Assembly (NCBI GenBank): GCA_049515655.1 | Contig: JBEKTW010000005.1 | Span: 1 to 64,000, forward strand | Direction: 5' to 3' | DNA length: 64,000 nucleotides | Source of the DNA: JBEKTW01 sp049515655 | GTDB taxonomy: Bacteria > Bacteroidota > Ignavibacteria > UBA10030 > SZUA-254 | Part shown: positions 51,174 through 59,797 of the stretch, in pieces | Layout of the letters: each line of letters starts with the position of its first letter | Position numbering within the stretch: the first letter of the stretch is position 1 | Made by a program: the position numbers and the translations under genes | The notes under the pieces: generated by a model | The model's database searches: none | What the model was told of the DNA's origin: nothing | What the model saw: the letters and a program-made list of their open reading frames with translations, nothing else

Positions 51174-51219
51174 GTCGCGGACCTCATGCAGTTCGTGGAA
51201 TTGAATCTTTCGGCTGTTT

Positions 51220-51300
51220 ACCCTGACCCCTTTCCCCTCTCCCGAACCTGTCCTGAGCGAAGTCGAAGGAGCGGGAGAGGGGAATCGAAGGGGTGAGGGT
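51220..51300. repeat. palindromic repeat of about 81 bp, copy 2
   Basis: Reverse complement of 15986-16067 with a handful of mismatches. It fills the gap between the two tandem T9SS paralogues. The CCTGTCCTGAGCGAAGTCG core recurs alone at 46511-46533. Confidence 0.85.
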
Positions 51301-51341
51301 TGTGATTGTGATCAACTGGTAACTACCTGATGGAGGAAACG

Positions 51342-54300
51342 ATGAGAAGAATTTTGTTAGTAGTCTTGACGGCAGTAACACTTGCCAGCGCCCAGAAGCG
51401 GGTGCTTATATCCTCGAACAATGACGTCGTTCCCTTAAAACCTGGGGAGAACGCAGTGCAGGCCTTGCAAAATCTCGCGAAGGAACGAGGGCTGATGAAA
51501 ATCTCCGAGACCTCGTGTGCGAACCCGATCGGTTTTGGCTACAGCGTAGATCCTCCGCCACCAACTGGCGCGTGGACATCTTTGCACAAGGATATATTTG
51601 GAATATGGTTCCAGGCACCTTGCGATGGAGTGATAGATACGCTCTATACATGGAACGACGGATGGATGAACTCTGACTCGGCCCTCATCCTTCGGTTAAT
51701 GGAATCCCGCATTTACAATGGCAGCGGACCGGGCTATGGGAAATTTGCAGCTTATCTGCCTGGGTATAATTTTGTCGGGGATCCTCCCATGTATATAAAC
51801 ACTCCGCTGTGCTGGGGATACTTCACGGATACAAACGACCTGGATGGTCAGGGGTACAACCCGGGTATCGGCGGAGTGACTGCGTTCGCCGATGATGCTA
51901 CACCGCCTGACTCAACGGCCTGGGTCTCGACACTGCAAAGACAGTTTCCGGGAGCGCCGACCACATTCTCAGCGATGGGAGATGAAATCTGGGGACTCGG
52001 CGGCTACCCGTTCAGACACCTTAAGGCTGGTGCAATTAACAAATTCAATCTACATCTCATAGGTGCACCCAGCGTTCACGCGGGTCAACCGATTTATATT
52101 GCGTTTATTGTCCCCGGCATACATCCCGTTATTGAGGAGGAGGTTCCGACAAGTATTTTCAGGAACGACGTTCCTCCCGACCCTAATGGTTTCTACCATA
52201 CTCATACATGGAAATTCTATGAGCACAATGGCACCTGCGGCATTCCAGGATGGACCGACCGCGGCAGTTTCGAAACATACATTTGGTACTCGATGACGGT
52301 AACTGGCGACGTCCCTCCGCGCCTAATGTACATGACCAACCTTGGAGCCACATTGGGCGGATCACCGCGCGACATCACGGTCAATCTGGAGGACTGCAAC
52401 TTCGACAATCCTGCCAGCGCGGGAGTTGCGTGGGCACATCTGGGATATTCCGTCGACGGTGGGCCGTTCGCGATAGTCCCTTTGAACTATGCCGGCGGGA
52501 CAACATGGAACCGTCAGATCCCGGCTGTCGCACCGACGACCGGCCGACCGTATTCACGCACCGTCCAGTATTATGTTGCGGCAGCCGATTCCCAGGGATT
52601 AGCTATGGATAGCGGCGCTGTGCATTCGTACAAAGTCGTTTCGTTCGGTAATGAGTTTTATTATCCTGATACGTCGGTCGCCTGCATTCCTCAGATCATC
52701 AAGGACACACCGGGCAGTCATTATCTCGACACAACGAGCACGCTGGGCAGCAGCCCGCACCCCACCTGGTTCTCGCCTCCGTACCGGGATGCAGCGAAAG
52801 CTCCCGGGAACGACGGGACCGCAGGACCGATCTCGCTCGGCGGACCGTTCATCTACTTTGGAGATACGGTAAATTACGCGTGGATCGGAGTGAACGGCGC
52901 GATGGCACTTTCGAAAACTGCAACGGACACGATCGATGTGAACTCAAACGGATCGTATGCCGACTATGACTTCCCGGATGCAGAGCATCTCGGTCGCGGA
53001 GATACGGCGGGCAGAAGCAACATACCGAGGAACTTCATAGGGACGTTGTGGTATGACCTCGTCTATGTCGATGACGCTAATGTGCAGTATGGACGCATTT
53101 TCACTAAGAGCGACAGCTGCCGGTTCATCGCAGAATATGATTCCATCGGAGAACTGTATGAACCATGGGCGGCATTCATCCCGAGCAACACGACGTTCCG
53201 TACGGTTTTGAATAAATGCGATGGGACGATCGAGATGCAGTGGGATAATGTCCAGGAAGCAATCGCACTGGATACTGTTTCGACCGTTGCTTTCGTGGGT
53301 GATTCGGGAAGGATCATCCGTCCCGATTCCTTGCGAACTCAGGTGGGACATAACCCGGGATGGCTGAAGTTCTATCGTGGTTCGAATTACGGTCCGATAA
53401 ATCTCCGCCCCCGGGACGGTCGGTGTGTCCGGTTCCGTCCGACCGCGGGTACGGTGGTGGCGGCCGGCTGGAATATGGTGTCGGTGCCAACCCACCCGCC
53501 GGGCGACAATTATGGGCGGACCTATCTGTACCCGAATGCGACCTCCCCAGCGTTCAGTCATCACGGTTATTATCGTCAAGACACAACGCTGGCACCGGGC
53601 GTTGGATACTGGCTGAAGTTCCCTGCGGCGAATGGGTATGCGACACCAGGCCCGCCTGTGTTCAGCGGAGTCGACAGCGTAAAGATGGATTGGAACATGG
53701 TGGGAGCGATCGGGAAACCGGTTGCGACGGGCGCTGTGGTTCAGGATCCGGCGAACCTTGTATCGTCTAATTACTTCGGTTACAACCACGGGTACTTTAT
53801 CGCGACATCGCTCGACCCGGGCAAGGGCTACTGGGTGAAGTCGAGGGGGACGGGTGTGCTGCACCTGGCGGCCAGCTCGATACCGAAGTCGTCTTCGGCA
53901 CCTGCGGATCTGACGGTGCTCAACAGGATCACGGTGACCGACGCGGAAAAGAACCAGCAGTCGTTGTACATCGGCAGTGAGAGCGACCTGAAGGCACCCG
54001 CGAGCATGTATGAGATGCCTCCGGTAGCACCGGCAGGGATATTCGATGTGCGATTCTCGTCGCAGCGGATGGTAGAGACGTATCCGGACAAGCTAGAAGG
54101 CGGGAAGGTTTACGAGTTCCCGATGAGTATTCAGACGAATGCGTACCCTGTGACGGTTCAGTGGGATGTAAAGAACACGAACGGTCGGACGCTGACGTTG
54201 ACGGACGGGCTCGGCGGACGAATAGTAAACAATGCGGTGTTGACGAGCAGCGGATCGATCCGTATAACGAACGCGAGTGTGAAGTCGTTGGTGCTGAAGC

Positions 54301-54602
54301 TGGTCGAAGGGCGACCGGTGCCCAAGGAATATGCGTTGAGCCAGAACTATCCGAACCCATTCAATCCTACTACGGTTATCCGCTATCAGTTACCGGTAAA
54401 TAGTGTTGTGACTCTGAAGGTGTACAATATTCTCGGACAAGAGGTAGCGGGGCTTGTGAATGGAATGGAAGATGCGGGGTTCAAGTCAGTGGAGTTTGAC
54501 GGGAGGAGTGAAAACGGGAGCATGCTACCAAGCGGTGTCTATTTTTACAGGATTCAAGCTGCCGGGTTCATTGCCGTCAGGAAGATGCTCCTGCTCCGGT
54601 AG
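51342..54602 (+). CDS. T9SS cargo protein, tandem paralogue 2 (1086 aa)
   Basis: Same start context (GGAGG, then MRRILLVVLTAVTLASAQ) and same domain order as the 47946 gene: a beta-rich body, the GWN...GYW module (about 709-850), the PPVAPAGIFDVRFSSQRMVE segment and a canonical sorting domain (about 993-1086, NYPNPFNPTTVIRYQLPVNS, ending MLLLR). The bodies have clearly diverged, whereas 53710-54320 is almost identical in DNA to 50270-50880, and the first ~55 bases (51342 onward) are nearly identical as well. This pattern suggests gene conversion after duplication. The function is unknown. Confidence 0.85.
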   Translation: MRRILLVVLTAVTLASAQKRVLISSNNDVVPLKPGENAVQALQNLAKERGLMKISETSCANPIGFGYSVDPPPPTGAWTSLHKDIFGIWFQAPCDGVIDTLYTWNDGWMNSDSALILRLMESRIYNGSGPGYGKFAAYLPGYNFVGDPPMYINTPLCWGYFTDTNDLDGQGYNPGIGGVTAFADDATPPDSTAWVSTLQRQFPGAPTTFSAMGDEIWGLGGYPFRHLKAGAINKFNLHLIGAPSVHAGQPIYIAFIVPGIHPVIEEEVPTSIFRNDVPPDPNGFYHTHTWKFYEHNGTCGIPGWTDRGSFETYIWYSMTVTGDVPPRLMYMTNLGATLGGSPRDITVNLEDCNFDNPASAGVAWAHLGYSVDGGPFAIVPLNYAGGTTWNRQIPAVAPTTGRPYSRTVQYYVAAADSQGLAMDSGAVHSYKVVSFGNEFYYPDTSVACIPQIIKDTPGSHYLDTTSTLGSSPHPTWFSPPYRDAAKAPGNDGTAGPISLGGPFIYFGDTVNYAWIGVNGAMALSKTATDTIDVNSNGSYADYDFPDAEHLGRGDTAGRSNIPRNFIGTLWYDLVYVDDANVQYGRIFTKSDSCRFIAEYDSIGELYEPWAAFIPSNTTFRTVLNKCDGTIEMQWDNVQEAIALDTVSTVAFVGDSGRIIRPDSLRTQVGHNPGWLKFYRGSNYGPINLRPRDGRCVRFRPTAGTVVAAGWNMVSVPTHPPGDNYGRTYLYPNATSPAFSHHGYYRQDTTLAPGVGYWLKFPAANGYATPGPPVFSGVDSVKMDWNMVGAIGKPVATGAVVQDPANLVSSNYFGYNHGYFIATSLDPGKGYWVKSRGTGVLHLAASSIPKSSSAPADLTVLNRITVTDAEKNQQSLYIGSESDLKAPASMYEMPPVAPAGIFDVRFSSQRMVETYPDKLEGGKVYEFPMSIQTNAYPVTVQWDVKNTNGRTLTLTDGLGGRIVNNAVLTSSGSIRITNASVKSLVLKLVEGRPVPKEYALSQNYPNPFNPTTVIRYQLPVNSVVTLKVYNILGQEVAGLVNGMEDAGFKSVEFDGRSENGSMLPSGVYFYRIQAAGFIAVRKMLLLR

Positions 54603-54679
54603 CCCCGAAAAAGCCCTGGTAAGCCACATCCCTGCGGTTCGCGGGGCAGAATGTCGGAATTCTGCTCCGGAACCTGCCA

Positions 54680-54710
54680 TTTGCATATTCCCAACAAAAT
54701 CGTATATTTA
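54680..54710 (+). promoter_or_regulatory. Bacteroidota-type promoter of deoC
   Basis: TTTG (54680-54683), 19 bases, then TATATTTA (54703-54710), seven of eight matches to TAnnTTTG. The deoC start at 54743 is 32 bases downstream. Confidence 0.6.
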
Positions 54711-54742
54711 GTAAAGTATTGATTTCAGGGTCAAAACAACCT

Positions 54743-55633
54743 ATGCAGCCAGAAGAAGTCGAAAAACTCGTCCAATCGATCCTCCATGAACAAGGGGCCG
54801 GACACTCATGCTGCGCCGATGGGAAATGCACCGATGGGCTATGCGTCATCCACAACAAGGAAGGCGTCAAGAACATCGTCCATAACGGAGCATCGCGAGT
54901 CTCGGCGGGCATTGGAATTGAGGCGGCGGGCGGAGTCGAGACGGATCTTGCCCGGATGATCGACCATACCTTGCTGAAACCTGAAGGCACAAAGGACCAA
55001 ATCATCCAGCTTTGCAACGAAGCGAAGAAATACAATTTTGCGAGTGTCTGCATCAACCCGTGTTATGTCTCGCTGTGCGCAAAACTTCTCCGGGACACCT
55101 CCGTAAAAGTGTGTACGGTCATTGGCTTCCCGCTCGGCGCGACCTCGACCGCAACGAAGGCATTTGAAGCGGAACAAGCCCTTCGCGACGGCGCGAAGGA
55201 GATTGATATGGTCATCAACATCGGCATGCTCAAGTCGCGCGAATACGAATATGTTGAGAACGATATTTTTGCAGTCGTGACGACAGGGCGCCGCTACGGG
55301 GCGTTATCCAAGGTCATTCTCGAAACGGCACTTCTGACCGACGAAGAAAAGGTTAAAGGCTGCATCCTGGCAAAGCGTGCAGGCGCGGATTTTGTCAAGA
55401 CGTCTACGGGATTTTCCAAGGGCGGGGCGACGGTGGGCGACATCGCTCTCATGCGGAGGGTTGTCGGAACTTCGATGGGCGTGAAAGCGTCCGGCGGCGT
55501 CCGCACGCGTGAGGATGCCCTCGCGATGGTTGCGAGCGGTGCCGACCGCATCGGCGCAAGCGCCAGCGTCAAGATCGTTGTCGGGAACGGGGACGAGAAA
55601 AAGCAGGAACATTCCGCGACTCGCGCAAACTAA
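54743..55633 (+). CDS. deoC: deoxyribose-phosphate aldolase with N-terminal targeting-like helix
   Basis: DeoC cleaves 2-deoxyribose-5-phosphate to glyceraldehyde-3-phosphate and acetaldehyde. The catalytic core starts near residue 74 (LARMIDHTLLKPEGTKD) and has SVCINPCYV, KVCTVIGFPLGA, EIDMVINIGML, the Schiff-base Lys in FVKTSTGFSKGGATV and GVKASGGVRTREDA. The first ~72 residues are extra: an amphipathic helix MQPEEVEKLVQSILHEQ resembling the encapsulation peptides of microcompartment cargo enzymes, then a cysteine-rich linker (HSCCADGKCTDGLCVIHN). A TTG at 54719 is an alternative start. An encapsulated aldolase would fit sugar-phosphate compartments; the lone vertex gene at 30370 supports this loosely. 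The core call is firm and the targeting idea is inference. Confidence 0.92.
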   Translation: MQPEEVEKLVQSILHEQGAGHSCCADGKCTDGLCVIHNKEGVKNIVHNGASRVSAGIGIEAAGGVETDLARMIDHTLLKPEGTKDQIIQLCNEAKKYNFASVCINPCYVSLCAKLLRDTSVKVCTVIGFPLGATSTATKAFEAEQALRDGAKEIDMVINIGMLKSREYEYVENDIFAVVTTGRRYGALSKVILETALLTDEEKVKGCILAKRAGADFVKTSTGFSKGGATVGDIALMRRVVGTSMGVKASGGVRTREDALAMVASGADRIGASASVKIVVGNGDEKKQEHSATRAN

Positions 55634-55658
55634 AATCTGATAAGGAGCAAAGGAACCT

Positions 55659-56201
55659 ATGAATTACAGGAATAGTATTGCAATCAGCTTTCTGTTGATT
55701 ATGACCGTGCTCTTCTTCGGGTGTTCAACGACAGAGGAGACGGCGGAAAAACCCAATCAGGAAACCCCGCCCCCTGTGGCGCAGCAACAGCCCGTCCAGC
55801 CGCCTCCGTCAAGACAAATCCAGCCCACGAGAACCGATACGGTGAGTATCACGACACAAGTCACGGGTAAGGACACTCTGCAGCAAACGGCGCCGCCAGA
55901 GTCCGTTGCCGCAAAGTCGACCTCTTTGCAGTCCCCCTCTCCCGCCCCAACAGGGAACTTTGCCGTTCAAATCGGGGCCTTCTCGGTGGCCGACAAAGCC
56001 GGCATCATCGCGTCGCTCGCGAAGGGGAGATTCCAAAAGAACGTTTACACGCTGCAGGCAAAAGACACCGGATTGTACAAAGTCATGGTCGGAGATTTCA
56101 TGACGAAAGATGAGGCACGGAAATTCCGCGATCAGATGGCGCAGCAATTCCCGGATGATTACAAGGATGCCTGGGTTGCACCGATCCCCACCGAAAAATA
56201 G
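55659..56201 (+). CDS. SPOR-domain lipoprotein 1 (180 aa)
   Basis: SPOR domains bind denuded glycan strands of peptidoglycan, often at the division site. A lipoprotein signal (SFLLIMTVLFFGCSTTEE) ends at Cys about 22. A proline/glutamine-rich linker (residues about 30-100) is disordered. The SPOR domain is at about 103-175: GNFAVQIGAFSVADKAGI, YTLQAKDTGLYKVMVGDFMTKDEARKFRDQM. A start with AAGGAGCAAAGG upstream is clear. It overlaps the next SPOR gene at its end, so they are cotranscribed. Confidence 0.88.
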   Translation: MNYRNSIAISFLLIMTVLFFGCSTTEETAEKPNQETPPPVAQQQPVQPPPSRQIQPTRTDTVSITTQVTGKDTLQQTAPPESVAAKSTSLQSPSPAPTGNFAVQIGAFSVADKAGIIASLAKGRFQKNVYTLQAKDTGLYKVMVGDFMTKDEARKFRDQMAQQFPDDYKDAWVAPIPTEK

Positions 56202-56754
56202 ACCCGCGTTCTTTTTCGCCCTTCCGGTGCTGGCAGGATGTCTCTTGCTTGGTTGCAAGGCACCGGAGGAAACCGGACGGCAGGAGCTTCCCCGGGAAAC
56301 GCTGAAGGATTTCCTCACCCGGTACGAGAAAACATTCGACCCCACCCAATACGATGTTCAAATTGCCCGCACCGCATCTCTGGCATTTGACGATTCCCTG
56401 GGAAAATCGGCAACACTCACTGCTTCCAGCGCTCCCCCGGAAACGACGGCGGGATTCCGGGTTCAGGTCCTCACGACGCAGGATATCGACCAGGCGGTGC
56501 AGTTGAGGGATACTCTTTCGGCGGCACTGCAGGATGACTGGGTCTATATTGTTCACGATGCGCCATACTACAAAGTCCGCGTCGGAAACTACACCGACCG
56601 CCCTTCAGCGAACAAGACGGTGAAGACGTTAATCGAAGAAGGATACTCTACGGCGTGGGTGGTCCCGGACCAGGTGCTCAAGAATCCTCCACCCAAACCC
56701 CTCGCTCCTCCCGCAAATCAACCCGAACATCCGGAACAGCCCCAGCAACGCTGA
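56167..56754 (+). CDS. SPOR-domain lipoprotein 2 (195 aa)
   Basis: A lipoprotein signal AFFFALPVLAGCLLLGCKAPEE is followed by a short linker and a SPOR domain at about 98-165 (TTAGFRVQVLTTQDIDQA, WVYIVHDAPYYKVRVGNYTDRPSA), then a Pro-rich tail. Start position: 56167 gives a short basic N-terminus before the signal and overlaps the previous gene by 35 bases; the site is not certain. Its placement after another SPOR gene suggests a pair acting at the peptidoglycan. Confidence 0.82.
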   Translation: MPGLHRSPPKNRPAFFFALPVLAGCLLLGCKAPEETGRQELPRETLKDFLTRYEKTFDPTQYDVQIARTASLAFDDSLGKSATLTASSAPPETTAGFRVQVLTTQDIDQAVQLRDTLSAALQDDWVYIVHDAPYYKVRVGNYTDRPSANKTVKTLIEEGYSTAWVVPDQVLKNPPPKPLAPPANQPEHPEQPQQR

Positions 56755-56760
56755 GCGCCC

Positions 56761-58497
56761 CTACTTGAAGCGGATCGCTATCCCTTCCAGGGGCCATCGG
56801 GCACGTACCTTCAGTGTGTCGTTGTATTGCATGAATCGTTCCGCCGGCTGAAACGGGAACGGTTTCCCGTAGCTATAAACGCCGTTGCTATCGACATCGA
56901 TGATCGCCGAAAGCACGAATTGGCCTTCCGGAAGTTCCTCAAAGGCAAACGGACCGGGTTTTTCCAACGTTCGATACTGCGGCCGGATGTCCCTTGACGA
57001 AATTGCCGTCGCCGTCACGATGATTCTTCCCTTCGTGATGGTTGAATCGTCGGCGACAGCTCCTTTCATGCTCCCCAATTGACTTTCGTCAATTACTTGA
57101 AACTTCATCACCCTCGTGCTGTCTTTGTACCGGTTCCCGACGAAATCGACGAGAGAATCCAGGACAACTTTTACCGTATACGGCATGCCGAAGGCAAGGC
57201 CCGGCAATGGAGCGAATGTGACCGCAGTGGAATTTCCCCAGAGAAATTCTCCCGGAACCCGCTTACCGCTCGAATCATAGAGTGCAAATCCGCCTTCAAA
57301 CGCCCGCCTCTGCACTGCTTCGTTGAAGTTCATCCGGATTGAATCGTCCCGCTGGATGGCCTTGCTCCCTTCAGAGATGTTCACGAAGGTGAGGATTGGT
57401 TTGACAGTATCCGGGGCCGATGATCCTGCGAAAACGCCGCTCGCGAGACGCATCGGCATCGCATTCCCGCTGCTATCCCTGAAATTCCGGAGAGTGACGC
57501 GATACGCCTTGGTACTCTCCTGGTCAGCAGTGACAAGTTGCGCGTCGCTCCCCTGGCGCTTTTCTCCAGCCCCGATACCGGCCCGGGCGACAAATGAAAA
57601 GTCCATCACACTCAGACCATCACCTTTTGCCGTATCGACGATCGAAATATTGTGAAGGTCGATCCCCGAACTGCCCATGGATTTGCTGAAGCGAAGGAGA
57701 ACATGATTCCGGTCAAGCGGGCGGGCGCTGGAGAGAAATGGAGGGGTCGTGTCAACGCTCGTCATCCTAAACTGCAGTCCCGAAACGAACGGCCGTTCAG
57801 CATTCAGCAAGATGTCGGAGGAAGTCACGCCGTATTCGTCGGTTTGCGGATCGTACAGGAGATTCTTGTACTCATCGCGAACCGCGATCAAGCGGTACCG
57901 TCCGATCTTCAGGTATCTCAACATGAACAATCCGTCTTTTCCGGTTTGCGTCAGATAATCGGGCAGTGAGCGCGACGGGCTGAGAGTGTCCTGTGCACGG
58001 CCGTCAAGCTGGTAAGCGAAGATCATGATGCCCTCCGGACTCTGGCTGTAGACTTGTCCGGCCACCGCCCCGGAGTCGATATGATCGCCAGTGGAAAAAG
58101 CAAGTGAAAACGCGTCAGCCATCCTGTTGTGATTCCGTATATCGACGACGTCCGTTCCGAGGGTGATAATATACGTCGTACTTTCTCTCAACGCACCTGC
58201 AAATTGGACCTCGACATCCTTACCCCCCCAATCGAACGTCAACTCACCCAGGTTTGGGGAACAAAAGATTGCCTCTTCGACCGAACGACGGTCGACGTAC
58301 TTGCTGAATTCGAACGCAAATTTGTGGTCGCGGTACTGCAAGGTCTGATTTACCGGATAGGTGTGAACGACTTGCGGCGGAATCTTGTCGACCGGTCCTC
58401 CGGCCGGCGCACCCTGGTGAGCGCAAAAAAGCCCAACGATAGACAGCAAGAGGGCCGAGGATACCAGAAGAAGAGGACGAATTTTCTTGATGGACAA
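56761..58497 (-). CDS. Ig-like (Big_5) domain lipoprotein (578 aa)
   Basis: A signal (PLLLVSSALLLSIVGLFCAHQ) ends at a lipobox-like Cys. The opening CAHQGAPAGGPVDKIPPQV is typical of Bacteroidota 'Ig-like domain' lipoproteins. A first SbsA/Big_5 type domain (HTYPVNQTLQYRDHKFAFEFSKYVD, about 45-135) is followed by a carboxypeptidase-like regulatory repeat (GQVYSQSPEGIMIFAYQL) and two or more further Ig-type domains. The role is structural or unknown. The frame begins with a TTG; a strong AGGAGG with an ATG in another frame lies 85 bases upstream and complicates start choice. It is convergent with SPOR lipoprotein 2. Confidence 0.8.
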   Translation of the reverse strand: MSIKKIRPLLLVSSALLLSIVGLFCAHQGAPAGGPVDKIPPQVVHTYPVNQTLQYRDHKFAFEFSKYVDRRSVEEAIFCSPNLGELTFDWGGKDVEVQFAGALRESTTYIITLGTDVVDIRNHNRMADAFSLAFSTGDHIDSGAVAGQVYSQSPEGIMIFAYQLDGRAQDTLSPSRSLPDYLTQTGKDGLFMLRYLKIGRYRLIAVRDEYKNLLYDPQTDEYGVTSSDILLNAERPFVSGLQFRMTSVDTTPPFLSSARPLDRNHVLLRFSKSMGSSGIDLHNISIVDTAKGDGLSVMDFSFVARAGIGAGEKRQGSDAQLVTADQESTKAYRVTLRNFRDSSGNAMPMRLASGVFAGSSAPDTVKPILTFVNISEGSKAIQRDDSIRMNFNEAVQRRAFEGGFALYDSSGKRVPGEFLWGNSTAVTFAPLPGLAFGMPYTVKVVLDSLVDFVGNRYKDSTRVMKFQVIDESQLGSMKGAVADDSTITKGRIIVTATAISSRDIRPQYRTLEKPGPFAFEELPEGQFVLSAIIDVDSNGVYSYGKPFPFQPAERFMQYNDTLKVRARWPLEGIAIRFK

Positions 58498-58532
58498 GGG
58501 AACTCTTTTGATGGAAATTTGTTGTTACGTCT

Positions 58533-58578
58533 AACACCGCCAATATAGGCAATTCTCTAATAAGAGAAAAGCGGTGTT
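58533..58578 (-). other. leader hairpin of the Ig-like gene
   Basis: AACACCGC (58533-58540) pairs with GCGGTGTT (58571-58578); inside TTCTCT (58553-58558) pairs with AGAGAA (58563-58568) around AATA. On the minus strand it lies 36-81 bases upstream of the TTG start. Confidence 0.55.
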
Positions 58579-58592
58579 TCATAGCACCTCCT

Positions 58593-58703
58593 GGCAATCG
58601 CAAGAACGGGCGGATTCAAGGTTATTGGTGGATACGGATTCTGACCTTGATGATGATACTGTGACCTGATACGTAAGATTCCGCTCAGTCTCTTGCGATT
58701 GCC
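58593..58703. ncRNA. nested three-stem element, possible structured RNA
   Basis: P1: GGCAATCGCAAGA (58593-58605) pairs perfectly with TCTTGCGATTGCC (58691-58703). P2: GCGGA (58610-58614) with TCCGC (58680-58684). P3: CAAGGT (58617-58622) with ACCTTG (58644-58649). The three stems nest in order. It lies after mltG and before the Ig-like gene on the minus strand, adjacent to AGGAGG. It matches no riboswitch or small RNA I can name; a palindromic repeat element is the alternative. Confidence 0.4.
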
Positions 58704-58762
58704 TATTTATCCTCCGAGCGAACCTCATCTCAGCCGGCGGCGAACACGTCGGGCCTTCGGGA

Positions 58763-59788
58763 TCACATAACCTGCTTTTCCTTTTTCATCGCATCCTGTT
58801 CCTCCCTCCATTTTCTGAATTGCCGAACCGCGTGCTCATGCTCTGCGTATGTCTTCGAAAACTTATGCCCTCCCTGTCCATTCGCCACAAAGTACAGATA
58901 TTTATGTCTTTTCGGATACAAGGCCGCGAGAATCGCAGACTTACCGGGATTGTTAACCGGCCCCGGAGGCAGTCCAACATGACGGTACGTATTATATGCC
59001 GACTCGATCTGAAGGTCGCTTCTCACGAGCCGACGCGGCCCATTCCCGATGATGTACTGAATCGTCGGATCGGCCTGAAGGCGCATCCCTCTCTTGAGTC
59101 TATTGTGGTAGACGCCGGAGATAAGAACGCGTTCGGAGTCGATGGATGTTTCCCCTTCGATAATCGACGCAAGCGCAAGAACCTGGCTGACCGCCATCCC
59201 CAGCGACCTGGCTCTTGCCTTGAGACTATCGTTAAACGTTTTATGAAACTGGTTCACCATTTCCCGGATGATGCGGTCCTCCTCCGTCTGCCAATCGAAT
59301 GTGTACGTATTCGGCAAAAGGTAACCCTCAAGCGAACCGGACCCCTCGCCAAGAGTTCTGATGAACGCCGAATCGCCAACGAGCTTCATGAACAGGCTGG
59401 AATCGATACCGAAATCTTTGGCGAGCAATTTTGCAAGACGGGTTGTTCGCATCCCTTCGGGAATCGTTACCGTGATCATTTCAACCGTCGCCCCGTAGCG
59501 GAGGTCGAGCAGGACCTCGTTATTCGACATTCCACTCCTGAACCTGTATTTGCCGATCTGAATCCTCGTCGTGTATCCACGCAGCCGTCCGGCAAGGCTG
59601 AGGAAGAATCGACTTTGAATCACACCAGCTTTCTGAAGCGAGTCGATGACTTGAGAAAACGTTTCTCCTTTTGAGACAATCACGAACCGGTCTCCCGGAA
59701 AGGAATGGGGAGCCCAGAACGTCTCATACAGAAGGCAGCCGACCACGAGCAACAGGATGTCGGCAATTATGAGGAGTCTTCGTTTCAC
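58763..59788 (-). CDS. mltG: endolytic transglycosylase MltG
   Basis: MltG cuts nascent peptidoglycan and ends glycan chain growth at the inner membrane. The protein (341 residues) has one N-terminal membrane helix (IIADILLLVVGCLLYETF), a LysM-like part (VSKGETFSQVIDSLQKAGVI) and the YceG domain: GYLLPNTYTF (about 152-161), the catalytic Glu in LASIIEGETSIDSERVLISGVYHNRL (about 211-236), LQADPTIQYIIG and LPPGPVNNPGKSAI. It starts 9 bases after the tsaD stop. Confidence 0.95.
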   Translation of the reverse strand: MKRRLLIIADILLLVVGCLLYETFWAPHSFPGDRFVIVSKGETFSQVIDSLQKAGVIQSRFFLSLAGRLRGYTTRIQIGKYRFRSGMSNNEVLLDLRYGATVEMITVTIPEGMRTTRLAKLLAKDFGIDSSLFMKLVGDSAFIRTLGEGSGSLEGYLLPNTYTFDWQTEEDRIIREMVNQFHKTFNDSLKARARSLGMAVSQVLALASIIEGETSIDSERVLISGVYHNRLKRGMRLQADPTIQYIIGNGPRRLVRSDLQIESAYNTYRHVGLPPGPVNNPGKSAILAALYPKRHKYLYFVANGQGGHKFSKTYAEHEHAVRQFRKWREEQDAMKKEKQVM

Positions 59789-59797
59789 AGTTGCCCC

